In this document: positions 1-9,171 of the stretch, piece by piece
Layout of the letters: each line of letters begins with the position of its first letter
Numbering within the stretch: position 1 is the first letter of the stretch
Origin: Streptomyces sp. NBC_01381
GTDB lineage: Bacteria; Actinomycetota; Actinomycetes; Streptomycetales; Streptomycetaceae
NCBI RefSeq assembly: GCF_026340305.1
Contig: NZ_JAPEPI010000003.1
Location: forward strand, 62,001-126,000
Reading direction: 5' to 3'
DNA: 64,000 nucleotides
Program-made: the position numbers and the translations under genes
Notes under the pieces: model-generated
Told to the model about the DNA's origin: nothing
Databases searched by the model: none
Seen by the model: only the letters and a program-made list of their open reading frames with translations

Positions 1-2
1 TA

Positions 3-113
3 CAGCCAGACCGACGCCAGCGTGCTGAGGTCGGTGGGGATGTCGCTGGCGTGGCGGCCGCGGTGTTCGCGGTGTTCGCGGTGACGTTCTACCGCTATTA
101 CACGACGGAGTGA
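3..113 (+). CDS. C-terminal end of a membrane protein (partial)
   Basis: The frame beginning at base 3 is open to a TGA at 111-113. The visible 36 residues end in a hydrophobic stretch (GVAAAVFAVFAVTFYRYYTT), which looks like a last membrane helix followed by a short tail. The start lies outside the window, so the family cannot be named. A hairpin with a T-run lies about 100 bases downstream and probably ends this transcript. Confidence 0.45.
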   Translation, partial: QPDRRQRAEVGGDVAGVAAAVFAVFAVTFYRYYTTE

Positions 114-428
114 GCAACGGGGCCGCGTACGCAGCCCCGTTGCGGAAGCCGCCGGATTGGCGAGGACTCATCCCGCTCTGCAGTTCGACGTCGCTCCGAC
201 GCCGCCCGCCCGACGGCCCGTCCCCGGCCCTCTTCAGGCCCGGGGACGGGCCTTTTCAGCACGCCAAGCGAGGTAAAACCCCGACCGAGGATCAGTTTAG
301 GCCGATATCGCGGACCGAATAAACGTTACGGCCGACCCGGGGTCAGGTGATGGACGCGAAGAGTGGAGCCGAGCCGGATGGACGGATTGCCTCAGGGGTG
401 GGCAGTAAACACGATCGAAGGGGAGCCC
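114..428. other. Intergenic region
   Basis: Apart from the terminator at 215-256 no gene is apparent. The stretch from about 257 to 428 should hold the promoter of the following two-gene unit. A ribosome site (GAAGGGGAG) lies at about 417-425. Confidence 0.5.
215..256 (+). terminator. Rho-independent terminator
   Basis: A perfect 13-bp stem (GGCCCGTCCCCGG at 215-227 pairing with 240-252) is followed directly by TTTT at 253-256. This is a textbook intrinsic terminator and sits downstream of the truncated membrane-protein gene. Confidence 0.85.
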
Positions 429-911
429 ATGTCTTTCAAAAGCATCTTCGAGGGCGGCGGGAGTGAAGCCAAGTCCGCCGAAGAGTCTGCTCAAAAGGTG
501 TACGAAAACATCCCGGGCGCCCGACCCGAACGGCAAGGGGTCGACCCGGAACTGTACGACGGAATTCCGGATGTCGAGCGCGACCCGAAGATTGTGCGTG
601 AGACGTCACCCGAGGCGCTCCGCATCATGAAGGGCTTTCTGTCCCCGCTGTTCAAGAGGACCGGGTCGGCGGCCGCCGAACAGCGAGCCACCTGCGAGGA
701 CCCCGCATCGACGGCCGGCATGGCGTCCTCGGCCGAGGACGAGACGTTCAAGAAGGTGAAGGTGGAGATCAGGGACGAGGACCGGCCGGGGGTCAAGGGC
801 GAGGACCTGCCGAAGATGAGCGAGGAAGAGATGGAAGAAATGAGAAGGAAGAACTCCGAATCGGCTGCGAAAGTCGAAAGGACCGACGGCTCACCGACCG
901 AGGGTGAGTGA
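429..911 (+). CDS. Acidic, highly charged hypothetical protein
   Basis: This 160-residue protein is rich in Glu, Lys and Asp and has no membrane segment or signal peptide; I do not recognise a family. The ATG at 429 is chosen because a GGGGAG ribosome site lies just upstream; an in-frame upstream start at 363 has none. The C-terminal third (EEEMEEMRRKNSES) is probably helical. Its TGA overlaps the GTG of the next gene by four bases (GTGA), so the two are very probably co-translated and the proteins may act together, for example as partner or chaperone and effector. That role is inference. Confidence 0.75.
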   Translation: MSFKSIFEGGGSEAKSAEESAQKVYENIPGARPERQGVDPELYDGIPDVERDPKIVRETSPEALRIMKGFLSPLFKRTGSAAAEQRATCEDPASTAGMASSAEDETFKKVKVEIRDEDRPGVKGEDLPKMSEEEMEEMRRKNSESAAKVERTDGSPTEGE

Positions 912-2868
912 CTGTCACATCGTTGAGTTCCGCGGGAAAGAGAGGGCCCAAGGGAATGGGCGACGCCAAAAAGAACAATGTGAGTACGGCCCATCTCGGC
1001 GAACGGTACATGCGCCACCCGCTGACCGGCCGGAACCTGAAAGAGCTCGACGTCGCCACAAAGGGGCCCGCGATCCTGGAGCGGGACAGGGAGAAATTGA
1101 AGAGGAAGGCCGAGAAGAAGTCGCCGGACGGTGAGGATCGGTACGTCCACCCCATCGGATTCTCCCTGAACAAGGGGCGGTTCCAGGAATTCCCCGAGGG
1201 AGAGGCCGCGGCACACGAGCGCGGATGGACGGCCTACATGACGGTGGGTGTGCCGCTCGTCGAAGAGCGGGCCGACATCGCGCAGCCCCCTCCTGATGTG
1301 ATCTCCAAGCAGACGTATGTCAACCGGACCGACCCCGTCCCCACGAAGTGGTCGCACACGGTCGAGTTCTCGATCTCCAACACGATCAGCTGGTCGCTCC
1401 AGGGGCAGGTGCAGCTCACCTTTGGCGCGAAGGTCACCGCCTCGCTGCAGCAGCAACTGCAGAAGAGCATGGCGGCGAACCAGTCGCAGAAGACCACCCT
1501 GAAGAACAGCAAGGACAACCAGGGCGTCGACTCCGAGTCTCAGTCGCAGTCGACCAGTACGACCACGGCCACGAGCACCGCCACCGGCACCGGCGAGCTG
1601 TCGGCCCAGCTGATGCTAGGGATCACCGCGTCGGTCAGCGGCTCGCTGACCACCGCGTTCAAGACGTCGTCCACGCTGAGCGGTGAGGTCGGCAGCCGGG
1701 TGGACGTCCTGGCCACGCAGCGGCGCCAGGTGCGGAGGTTCGACTACGAATTCGCCATCTCCTTCGGCGGGTGGTCGCGCTGTATTACCCCGAGCCGGTG
1801 GAGGTCAAGGAGACGCACCCGGACGGCCCGCAGGCCAAGGAGCCGAAGTACGCCAAGGTCATCGCGTGGAAGCTCGGCGAGACCGGCGCGGCCGAGGACA
1901 CCTTCGACCTGACCGACGAGGGCAGGCCGTTCTTGCAGAGGGGGGAGGCCGAGGTCGTCTCCACTCTCGCCGGGGTACATGAGGTCTTCGAGCTGGAGAA
2001 ACTCGAGTTCGACAGCAAGATGCACCCTCTTCACAAGGGCGGCGGCGCACAGCAGCCGAGTTCCCGGAAGCCTCCCGTCACGCTCGCCGACGGGTTGGGC
2101 ACGGCCGACGGCCTCGCGCTGGACCGGGCGAACCGGAAGGCGTACGTCACCGACCGGTACAACAGCGGCAGGCTGCTGAAGGTGGATCTCGCCGACGACG
2201 GCGACGGCACCGAATGGGTCCTGGTGACGCCGGGCCAGGTCAACGACGTGGCGCTGGATCTGCCGGGCAACCAGGCCTACATCACCGACTACAGCGGCAA
2301 GCGCCTGTTCACGGTGGACCTGGCCGAGCGCTCCGCCCCTCCGGTCGCGATCGCCGAGGACTTGTACGCGTACGGCGTCGCCCTGGACCTGCCGGGCGGC
2401 CGGGCCTACGTCACCGACGTGGAGAACGGCCAGTTGATCGAGTACGGCCTGAACGGGCGCCCGGCCCAGCAGCAGCGCACCTGGAACGTGCCGAGAGCCG
2501 CCGGGGTGGCGCTGGCCGAGGGCAGGGCGTACGTCGGTCAGTACGACCTCGGCGGGCTGTACGAGGTCGACCTGACGGCGGACGGCGCCACCCCGCGCAC
2601 CGTGGCCACCCGTCTCGGATACAGCGTCCGTGTGGCGCTGGACGGCGCGGGCCACGCGTACGTCTGCGACTCGGCCGGCGGCAAGGTGCACGAGGTCGTC
2701 GTGGCCGACGGCGAGGCCAAGGGCCGTCAGCGCGTGGTGGCCGACGACCTGGGCAACGTCAGTGGCATCGAGCTGGACCGCGACAACGGCCTGATCTACG
2801 TCAGCAACCGGCAGGGCAAGCTGCTGCGGATCTCCGGCGTACTGCGGGGCGCCCCGGCACCGTCGTAG
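908..2868 (+). pseudogene. Possible aerolysin-like beta-barrel plus six-bladed beta-propeller protein, frameshifted
   Basis: Two adjoining frames read as one protein of about 650 residues. Frame one (908 to about 1768) has a charged N-terminus, then a Ser/Thr-rich stretch of alternating polar and apolar residues around residues 155-290 (for example WSHTVEFSISNTISWSLQ and STSTTTATSTATGTGELS). This resembles the insertion loop and flanking strands of aerolysin/ETX-type pore formers. Frame two (from about 1771) continues ALYYPEPVEVKE and carries six repeats of the type GVALDLPGGRAYVTDVENGQ, each about 40 residues, which fits a six-bladed NHL/YncE-like propeller. One missing G in GGCGGGTGG near 1770 would account for the break. 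It may be a true mutation or a sequence error. No signal peptide is seen. A GC-rich palindrome (2878-2891) follows the stop. The pore-former reading is inference from pattern only. Confidence 0.7.
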
Positions 2869-2908
2869 CGAGGCACGGCCCCCGCGGGGGCAGCCCGGAC
2901 GACCGTGC

Positions 2909-3107
2909 TCACAGCGTGCCCGGTGCGATCGCGCGGGCCATGGCCCGGTACCCGGCGTCGTTCGGGTGCAGGCGGTCGCCGCTGTCGTACGCGGGAGGGC
3001 TGCTGGTACCTGGAACCGCCTGGATGAAGACGTTGTCCACCGTGACCATCGGCGTTCCCGGCATAACGCCCGAAGCGGCCCTGCCGGCCGTGGCGAACTC
3101 CCGTCAC
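2909..3107 (-). pseudogene. SGNH/GDSL hydrolase remnant (C-terminus)
   Basis: Reading the minus strand gives an open stretch of about 65 codons ending YDSGDRLHPNDAGYRAMARA followed by IAPGTL and a stop. The D-R-L-H-P-N-D-A-G-Y segment is the family block V, carrying the catalytic Asp and His. The N-terminal three quarters, including the GDSL serine block, are absent, and a stop codon lies immediately upstream at about 3108. It is a remnant convergent with the propeller gene. Confidence 0.7.
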
Positions 3108-3251
3108 CGTGACGCTTTTACGGAACGGCTACTTCTGCCTCAACCATCAAACCTGGGGTCTGACCTGCACTTTTGATGTTCTCAACCAGGCACTAAGGCT
3201 GAATCCGTGCTGGGCGGCAATGAGTTCGCGCAGGCGACACGGCGTCGTACG

Positions 3252-4061
3252 TCAGCCGATGGGCTCGCGCATGTCCTCGCGGACCTTCAGCGTCGTCCGG
3301 GCGACCTGGTCCAGGTCGACATCCTCGGGGTCCTGGTTCACGTTCTCGTCGGTGATCAGACCCACCGCTGCTCCGGTGTTGTCGTCATTCCACGTGCACA
3401 TCGGGACGTTGCTCGGTGCCCCGTTCTGCTCGGAGGTCAGCACCTGGCACCGCAGCGTCATGCCTGAGCCCTTGGGGGTGACGTCGTGCGCGGGGACGGC
3501 CACTGTGGCGCCCTCGGCTTCGGCGGCGCCCTCCATCATGGCGTCCCGCCCCTGTGCCGGGTCCTTGAACTGCCCGTACATGCCCGAGACGACCAGTCTG
3601 CTGCCGTCCTGTTCGCCTTGCCCTGCGTACCCGGCCACGACGGCCGTCGGGTTGCGGACGTTGCTGCGGTTCCGGTTCTCCTCCACGATGTCCCGGCCCG
3701 CGGTGTCCGAGAGGTCCGCGGTGAGCTTGAACGTCCCCTCGGCCAGCTCGGCCGGCACGCGCAGGCGGTACTTCGCCTCCGGGAACCCCGCGCCGCTGAA
3801 CACCGCGAACCCGGCGATCACCACGACCAGGGCCCCCACACCGGCCCCGACGATGGCGACCACCTTGCCGGTGCGGCGCCGGGGCGGCGGCCCCATGGGC
3901 GGCGCGCCCCACGGACCGGGTCCTGCGACATGGGGCTGCGGCCCGTACGGCTGCCCCTGCTGCGGGAACGGCGCATGAACGTGGGGCGGTTGCGGAGGCT
4001 GCGGCCCGTACGGAGACGGGGCGGCGCCGAACCCGCCGGACTGTGACGGAGGCGTGGACAT
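3252..4061 (-). CDS. Proline-rich, single-pass membrane protein
   Basis: The 269-residue protein has a Pro/Gly/Gln-rich cytoplasmic N-terminus (about residues 1-62), one membrane helix (VVAIVGAGVGALVVVIAGFA, about 67-86) and an extracytoplasmic C-terminal domain of about 180 residues with two cysteines. This layout is common among Streptomyces proteins of unknown function. It stands alone, with its promoter presumably in 4062-4210. No catalytic motif is visible. Confidence 0.85.
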   Translation of the reverse strand: MSTPPSQSGGFGAAPSPYGPQPPQPPHVHAPFPQQGQPYGPQPHVAGPGPWGAPPMGPPPRRRTGKVVAIVGAGVGALVVVIAGFAVFSGAGFPEAKYRLRVPAELAEGTFKLTADLSDTAGRDIVEENRNRSNVRNPTAVVAGYAGQGEQDGSRLVVSGMYGQFKDPAQGRDAMMEGAAEAEGATVAVPAHDVTPKGSGMTLRCQVLTSEQNGAPSNVPMCTWNDDNTGAAVGLITDENVNQDPEDVDLDQVARTTLKVREDMREPIG

Positions 4062-4209
4062 GCCGACACGCTACGTCACCCTCGGGGCAAGGAATCACCG
4101 GGCTCGACAGCTGATTCTCATGGCGACCACGGTCGCCGAGACACGCTGAAATCCCGACGCAGCGACACGCCAGTCACCTTCGCTGAGCTCAGCGAGTAGG
4201 CCCCAACTA

Positions 4210-4910
4210 TCACTTGCTGGAAGTCCCAGTGCGTCGTCGCACCCGTACATCTGGCGCTTTGGCCGTCGCGACGACGTGGCCCGCGGGGATGACGCGTGCG
4301 GGGCCAAGGGTGACTCCGGAGTTGATCTGGCAGCCGCGGCCGAGGAGGACGCCGGGGCCGAGGCTGATGTTGTTGCCGCTCTGGACGTTGTCGCCGATGA
4401 GCGCGCCGAACTGAGCCGTGCGACATCGGTACAAGCCGTCGGGCAGGCGCAGAATGACCTCCCGATCGGGGCGGCGCATGTCGTGGCTGAGGTGTATCGC
4501 TGCCACGGTGACATGGGCGGACACGTGGGTGTCGGCGCCGAAGAGGGTTCGGTTGATGCCGATGCGGTGGCCCAGGATGCTGCCGTGTCCGATGTAGGCG
4601 TTGGTGACTTCGCAGTTGAAGCCGACACTGGCCCCCCCGGGCCGAATGACGCTGCGGCCGCGCACCGTGCTGAACTCCCAGACCTGGGCGTGGGCTCCGA
4701 TGAGGATGTCGTCGCCGACGATGGCGCAGGGGTGGATGTGGGCTGTCGGGTGTATGCGGTGCCGGATCCGTGGAGGGCTGTTGCGTGGAGGTCGGGCCAG
4801 CGGGTGAGGAACTCGGCGAGGTCCAGGTCCGCGAGCTGCCCGTACGGGGTGCGGGCGAGGTCGGCATCTCGCGAGGTCGTGATGTAGTCGCACAGCTCTA
4901 GTGCGGGCAT
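4210..4910 (-). pseudogene. Left-handed beta-helix (hexapeptide-repeat) transferase, frameshifted
   Basis: The start ATG at 4910 has a good AGGAGA site and gives MPALELCDYITTSRDADL through about residue 45. The reading then moves to another frame near 4755-4770 and continues with hexapeptide-repeat sequence (IHPTAHIHPCAIVGDDILIG, later GNNISLGPGVLLGRGCQING-type repeats) to a stop at 4210. Such proteins act as acyl- or acetyltransferases on sugar nucleotides, often beside glycosyltransferases, which fits the divergent neighbour at 5000. A one- or two-base change splits the gene; it may be inactive or the sequence may hold an error. Confidence 0.75.
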
Positions 4911-4999
4911 GGCCGTCTCCTGCCGGTATGTGGTCGGGACGGGTTCTGGGTGGCCGCTAGGCTCGCCTGTCTCAGACGGCGTATGAACGGAGTTCACTC

Positions 5000-5875
5000 G
5001 TGAGTCACCCGCGCTTTGGCATCGCGATCCTCACCATGGGCAACCGGCCCGCCGAGCTGCGCGCCCTGTTGGATTCGGTGGCCAAACAGGATGTGGAGCC
5101 GGCGCAGGTCGTCGTGGTGGGCAACGGGGCTCCGCTGCCCGAACTGCCTGCGGGCGTGCACGGGGTGGAGCTCGCGGAGAACCTCGGCGTGGCCGGCGGA
5201 CGCAACGTAGCCATCGAGGAGCTGCGCAGGCTGGACGACGTGGATGTGGTGGTGGACCTGGACGACGACGGTCTCCTCGTGGACGCCGACGTGTTCCGCC
5301 GCCTGGAGGCGATGTACGCCGGCGATGACCGGCTGGGCATCGTTTCGTTCCGCATCGCCGACGAAAACGGAGAGACGCAGCGGCGGCACGTGCCCCGGCT
5401 GCGGGCGAAGGACTCGATGCAAGGCGGCGAGGTCACCACATTCCTCGGCGGCGGCCACGCCCTGTCGATGCCGATGCTGAACGAGATCGGGACCTGGCCG
5501 GACGCGTTCTTCTTCACCCACGAGGAGACCGATCTCGCCTGGCGGGCCCTCGATGCGCGGTGGCGGGTGGTGTACGAACCAGCCCTGCTGCTGCAGCACC
5601 CCAAGACCTCCCCGGCCCGGCACGCGGTGTACTACCGGATGACCGCGCGGAACCGCGTCTGGTTGGCGAAGCGTCATCTGCCCGCCCTCCTCGTTCCGGT
5701 CTACCTCGGTGTCTGGGCGGCCCTTACGCTGGCCAGGACGCGTTCCCGGGCCGGACTGCGGGCGTGGTTCGGCGGCTTCCGGGAGGGCGTGTTCACCTCC
5801 GGCGGCCGCCGAAAGCCGATGCGCTGGCGCACAGTCGTACGCATGGCGCGCCTGGGCCGCCCACCCGTCGTCTAG
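5000..5875 (+). CDS. Family 2 glycosyltransferase
   Basis: This 291-residue protein starts at GTG 5000 behind a GAACGGAG site. It opens with a GT-A core strand (FGIAILTMGNRPAEL), has a DLDDDG metal/nucleotide-binding motif at about residues 82-87, a GGGHALSM acceptor-side loop and the EETDLAWRA segment near residue 175 that is typical of GT2 rhamnosyl/galactofuranosyl-type enzymes. The last 80 residues include a hydrophobic stretch (LLVPVYLGVWAALTLA) that may sit on the membrane. It is divergent from the beta-helix transferase and its stop overlaps the end of the epimerase remnant, so it belongs to a small glycan cluster. The sugar cannot be predicted. Confidence 0.9.
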   Translation: MSHPRFGIAILTMGNRPAELRALLDSVAKQDVEPAQVVVVGNGAPLPELPAGVHGVELAENLGVAGGRNVAIEELRRLDDVDVVVDLDDDGLLVDADVFRRLEAMYAGDDRLGIVSFRIADENGETQRRHVPRLRAKDSMQGGEVTTFLGGGHALSMPMLNEIGTWPDAFFFTHEETDLAWRALDARWRVVYEPALLLQHPKTSPARHAVYYRMTARNRVWLAKRHLPALLVPVYLGVWAALTLARTRSRAGLRAWFGGFREGVFTSGGRRKPMRWRTVVRMARLGRPPVV

Positions 5876-6942
5876 GCATGCGCTGTTCCGGCTTCCGCAC
5901 GCAGCCACGCGGGCAGCGCCCCCGGCGTGCGCTTGATCCATCGCGTGTAGCGGACGGTGCCCTCCTCCAGGGTGATCTGCGGCTGCCAGCCAAGGACGCG
6001 CTCCATGTCCGCGGTGGAGGCTCACCCGCCGAGCGGGTCACCAGGCGGCTTCGGTGTCTCCAGCAGCTCGGCGCCGCCGCCGTGTTCGGCGACGAGCTCG
6101 GCGACACGGCGGATCGTGGTAGGCCGCCCGGTGCCGATGTTCACCATCTCGCCGTCGGCCTGTGGTGTGGTCAGGGCACGGAGAGTGCCCTCGGCGATGT
6201 CGTCGACGTGCACCAAGTCGCGGACCTGATGTCCGCCTCCGTGCAGGTGCAGCGGCAGGCCGAGCTCGACGCGAGAGGCGAACCCGGCCACGACCCACGA
6301 GTGGCTGCCTGGCTTGGTCACCTGTGGCTCGCCGTACACGGAGAAGTACCGCACGATCGCATGCGATGTACCGACGGCGCCCAGCACCAGTTTGGTCTGC
6401 ACCTCCCCGAAAGCCTTCGTGTTGGCGTACACCAACAGGGGGCGCAGCGGCCGTGACTCGGCGAAGCGCGGCGGCGTACGCCCGTAGATGCCCGCCAGCA
6501 GCTCGCGCATGTCCCGGTGCTCGTCGCGCGGCGCGGCCCAGTCCTCGGGATTCCCGTTCCCGTACACCGATGCGGATGACACGAACACCAGCCGCTGGAG
6601 CCGGTCGGAGGCCGCAGCGGCCGAGAGCACGGTCTGCGTACCGGTGATGTTGCTGTCGATCGCGGTCTGCGGTGAGCGGGTGCAGGCGGCGACGTCGGCC
6701 AGAGCAGCAGCGTGGATGACGAAGTCGCTCTCGCCGACCAGGCGGTGGACCAGCGCCTGGTCACGGACATCGCCCATCATGAAGTCCTGGCAGGCCGGGT
6801 TCACGTTGAGCAGGTGCCGGTAGACCTCGATCGGGTAGGCGTCGAGGGCGCAGAGCGCGACGAGCGGCTGCCGCACGGGCTGGCGACCTTGCTGGCGCGC
6901 CCCCCTACCGACCACCGGCAGGAGCCCGGCCGCCCAAGGCAA
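5872..6942 (-). pseudogene. NAD-dependent sugar epimerase/dehydratase, inactivated
   Basis: The central part is a good extended short-chain dehydrogenase (VFVSSASVYGNG, YANTKAFGE with the Tyr-x3-Lys pair, VHVDDIAEGTLRAL). An in-frame TGA at 6022-6024 follows GDPLGG, and the same frame then continues ADMERVLGWQPQITLEEGTV to a TAG at 5872, so the natural C-terminus is cut off by a nonsense codon. At the other end the NAD-binding Gly-rich loop is not readable in this frame (residues 1-35 look scrambled), suggesting a second lesion near 6880-6950. The gene probably once supplied a nucleotide sugar to the neighbouring glycosyltransferase. Confidence 0.75.
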
Positions 6943-7087
6943 TCACCAACCCAAAATCGGGACCCCGGCCACACTCCCCAGCATCGTGCCAGACACCCAC
7001 CGCAAGGCGGCTTTGCTCACGAGCAACGGCTCTGGCTCAACTTCTGTGGTGCTACTTGTCGGCACGGCCGGTCTAGGGTGTCACGCC

Positions 7088-7915
7088 ATGACCGTATTGA
7101 TCGTTGGTGGTTCCGGGTTCCTGGGTGCCGAGCTGGCGCGGCAAGCGGCAGCGGCCGGGCACACTACGGCCGCGACCTACGCGACCAAGCCCGGAAGCAC
7201 GCGAGAGGTCGCGTGGCACGCCCTCGACCTGCGGGATCCCGAAGGTGTGGAAGCGGTCGTGGCCAAGGTCGGCCCTCGTGTCGTGGTCAACGCGTCGAGC
7301 GGCAAGGCGGACTGGGCGGTGACGGCCGAGGGCCCTGTCCGTCTGGCGATGGCGGCGGCGAGGTCGGGCAGTCGTTTGATCCATGTCTCCAGTGATGCCG
7401 TGTTCTCCGGTGCCCGCGTCCACTACGACGAGTCCTGCCTGCCCGATCCCCTCACCCCCTACGGGGCGGCCAAGGCCGCCGCGGAGACAGGGGTTCTTCT
7501 CGTGCATCCGGACGCCGTGGTCGCCCGCACCTCGCTGATCATCGGCGACGGGCAGTCCGTACACGAACGTGCTGTGCACGAACTTTCCTCCGGAGCCCGC
7601 CCCGGCGTCCTGTTCACAGACGACATCCGCTGCCCGGTACACGTGACCGACCTGGCCGCAGCCCTCATGGAACTCGCCTCGGCAGAAGCCAGCGGCATCC
7701 ACCATCTCGGTGGAAGCCAGGCCCTGAGCCGCCACGAACTCGGCATCCTCATCGCCAGGCGCGACGGACTCGACGACTCCCGGCTGCCCACGGGCCTGCG
7801 GGCAGACAGCGCCATTCCCGGCGCCCTCGACGTACGCCTCGACAGCCGCGCGACCCAGCGCAAACTGCGCACCACGCTGCGCGGCGGCCACCAGTTCCTC
7901 ACCCCGACGGCTTGA
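7088..7915 (+). CDS. RmlD-like NAD(P)-dependent sugar reductase/epimerase
   Basis: The ATG at 7088 opens directly on a Rossmann fold (MTVLIVGGSGFLGAELARQ); an in-frame start 34 codons earlier adds a non-homologous extension and was not used. The 275-residue protein has VSSDAVFSG near residue 100 and a YGAAKAAAE motif (catalytic Tyr and Lys) near residue 125, as in dTDP-4-dehydrorhamnose reductases. It probably reduces a 4-keto sugar nucleotide and may belong to the same glycan cluster, transcribed away from the epimerase remnant. Confidence 0.85.
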   Translation: MTVLIVGGSGFLGAELARQAAAAGHTTAATYATKPGSTREVAWHALDLRDPEGVEAVVAKVGPRVVVNASSGKADWAVTAEGPVRLAMAAARSGSRLIHVSSDAVFSGARVHYDESCLPDPLTPYGAAKAAAETGVLLVHPDAVVARTSLIIGDGQSVHERAVHELSSGARPGVLFTDDIRCPVHVTDLAAALMELASAEASGIHHLGGSQALSRHELGILIARRDGLDDSRLPTGLRADSAIPGALDVRLDSRATQRKLRTTLRGGHQFLTPTA

Positions 7916-8062
7916 ACTATCCGCCTCGAACCCGAGTCCTCGGGCTGCTCGCCGAGACTCCCCACCCACCCGTCGCCGTCACGCACGCCGCCTTTCACGC
8001 GGTCCTGACCGGTGCGGCACAATCGCGGTCAACTGGATAGGCACAACGGTGGGGGTGGGAAC

Positions 8063-8725
8063 GTGGGGCGTTTTGGCTCGCGAAGTCGGCGTAAAGGCAT
8101 ACCGAGCGAGCCGGCGCTGCTGGCTGCGGCTGCGGAGAATCCCGGTGGCAGTGTCGCCGAGATCGACCCGGCGTATATCGACGACGCGAACGGCTACGTA
8201 CCTCCCGAGGCAATCCGCGGCGCGTGGTTGGTGGACGGCAGCGGGAAACTGACAGGTGAGTACCAGGAGAATCCCCGTCACGGGGTGCCACAGGACGACT
8301 TCAGCAAACTCACTGATCCTGATCACTGGCTTGGCCGGCTCGGCGATGACCCCGCGACCGCCGTCCGGAAGGGCATCGAAGACTCCTTGCGCGCCCAAGT
8401 GGCAGACGCAGTGATCGAGTGGGCCAAGATCCTTGAAACGCCCCGGTTTCTCACAGGTGGGCGTCAACATTCCGAGAACGAACAGACCATGGTGGTCACC
8501 CGCGCCGCACTCGCCGCGCCGTTTGCGTTGTCCGTGCGCACAACACAGCACGGGCGTTCCATCCTCCTAGGGGTGTTCTCCTGGGCGGCGGTGAACCTTG
8601 CAACGCCCGAAGCCCGCAAGGATCGGCACTGGTTTGACCTGGGCGTCGGGCTGGACTGGGCCAGCGAACAGCTTCAAGGGCGGATCTACGAGGTTGATGG
8701 TGAGGACGGCACCACCGAGCAGTAA
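8063..8725 (+). CDS. Hypothetical protein
   Basis: A 220-residue soluble protein. I choose GTG 8063, reading VGRFGSRSRRKGIPSEP, because the sequence upstream is repetitive G-rich DNA that would encode an unlikely HNGGGGN stretch; a start at 8012 is possible. The middle reads as a well-behaved globular protein (AVIEWAKILETPRFLTGGRQ). No motif is recognised. Confidence 0.65.
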   Translation: MGRFGSRSRRKGIPSEPALLAAAAENPGGSVAEIDPAYIDDANGYVPPEAIRGAWLVDGSGKLTGEYQENPRHGVPQDDFSKLTDPDHWLGRLGDDPATAVRKGIEDSLRAQVADAVIEWAKILETPRFLTGGRQHSENEQTMVVTRAALAAPFALSVRTTQHGRSILLGVFSWAAVNLATPEARKDRHWFDLGVGLDWASEQLQGRIYEVDGEDGTTEQ

Positions 8726-9042
8726 AGCGGCACTGCCACTCCGCACCGGCATGCAGAGCGAATACACGACGCCGTAGGCGCCTTGTCGGGGGCGGATCCG
8801 TCCGAACCCTCAACTGGCGGGCGGATCCCGGCCCTTCCATTCATTGCGCAACCAAGTGGGGAACGCGAGCAGCCCTGGGGAATCTCAGGAATCCTCATCA
8901 GCAAAAGGGCCATTGCTCCTGGCGTGCCGGATCCAGGGCAACGCCCGGCGTGCAGACCCCAGCACGGTGCATCTCCGCTGCCAGCTCGGAGCAGGTTCAA
9001 CTGCCGCTCAGGGTCGCGCAGTGGCTGTGTACGCGACTTATG
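8726..9042. other. Intergenic region with one copy of a dispersed repeat
   Basis: No gene is apparent. It contains copy A of a 58-bp dispersed sequence (8845-8902) and ends at the left inverted repeat of the ISL3-type element. Confidence 0.4.
8845..8902 (+). repeat. Dispersed 58-bp repeat, copy A
   Basis: The stretch around ACCAAGTGGGGAACGCG and CCTGGGG aligns without gaps to 26614-26671, roughly three quarters identical by eye. Both copies lie outside genes. Confidence 0.5.
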
Positions 9043-9061
9043 GTTCTGGCTCACTTTCCGT
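9043..9061 (+). repeat. Left arm of a 19-bp perfect inverted repeat
   Basis: GTTCTGGCTCACTTTCCGT is matched exactly on the opposite strand at 10512-10530. It is the likely left terminal inverted repeat of the ISL3-type element. Confidence 0.7.
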
Positions 9062-9171
9062 GAAGCGTGCGCCGTGAGTGACGGTTTGACGCCGCTCTGG
9101 GCGTCCGATAGTTGCCTGAAAACCATCAGTGGCGATCCTGGGTGGGCTGACAGTTCGGGTCTGTCGAAGAG

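Noticed and set aside
3109..3978. Plus-strand frame across the proline-rich membrane-protein gene.
   Set aside because: It is antisense to a protein with a clear membrane helix and typical codon bias.
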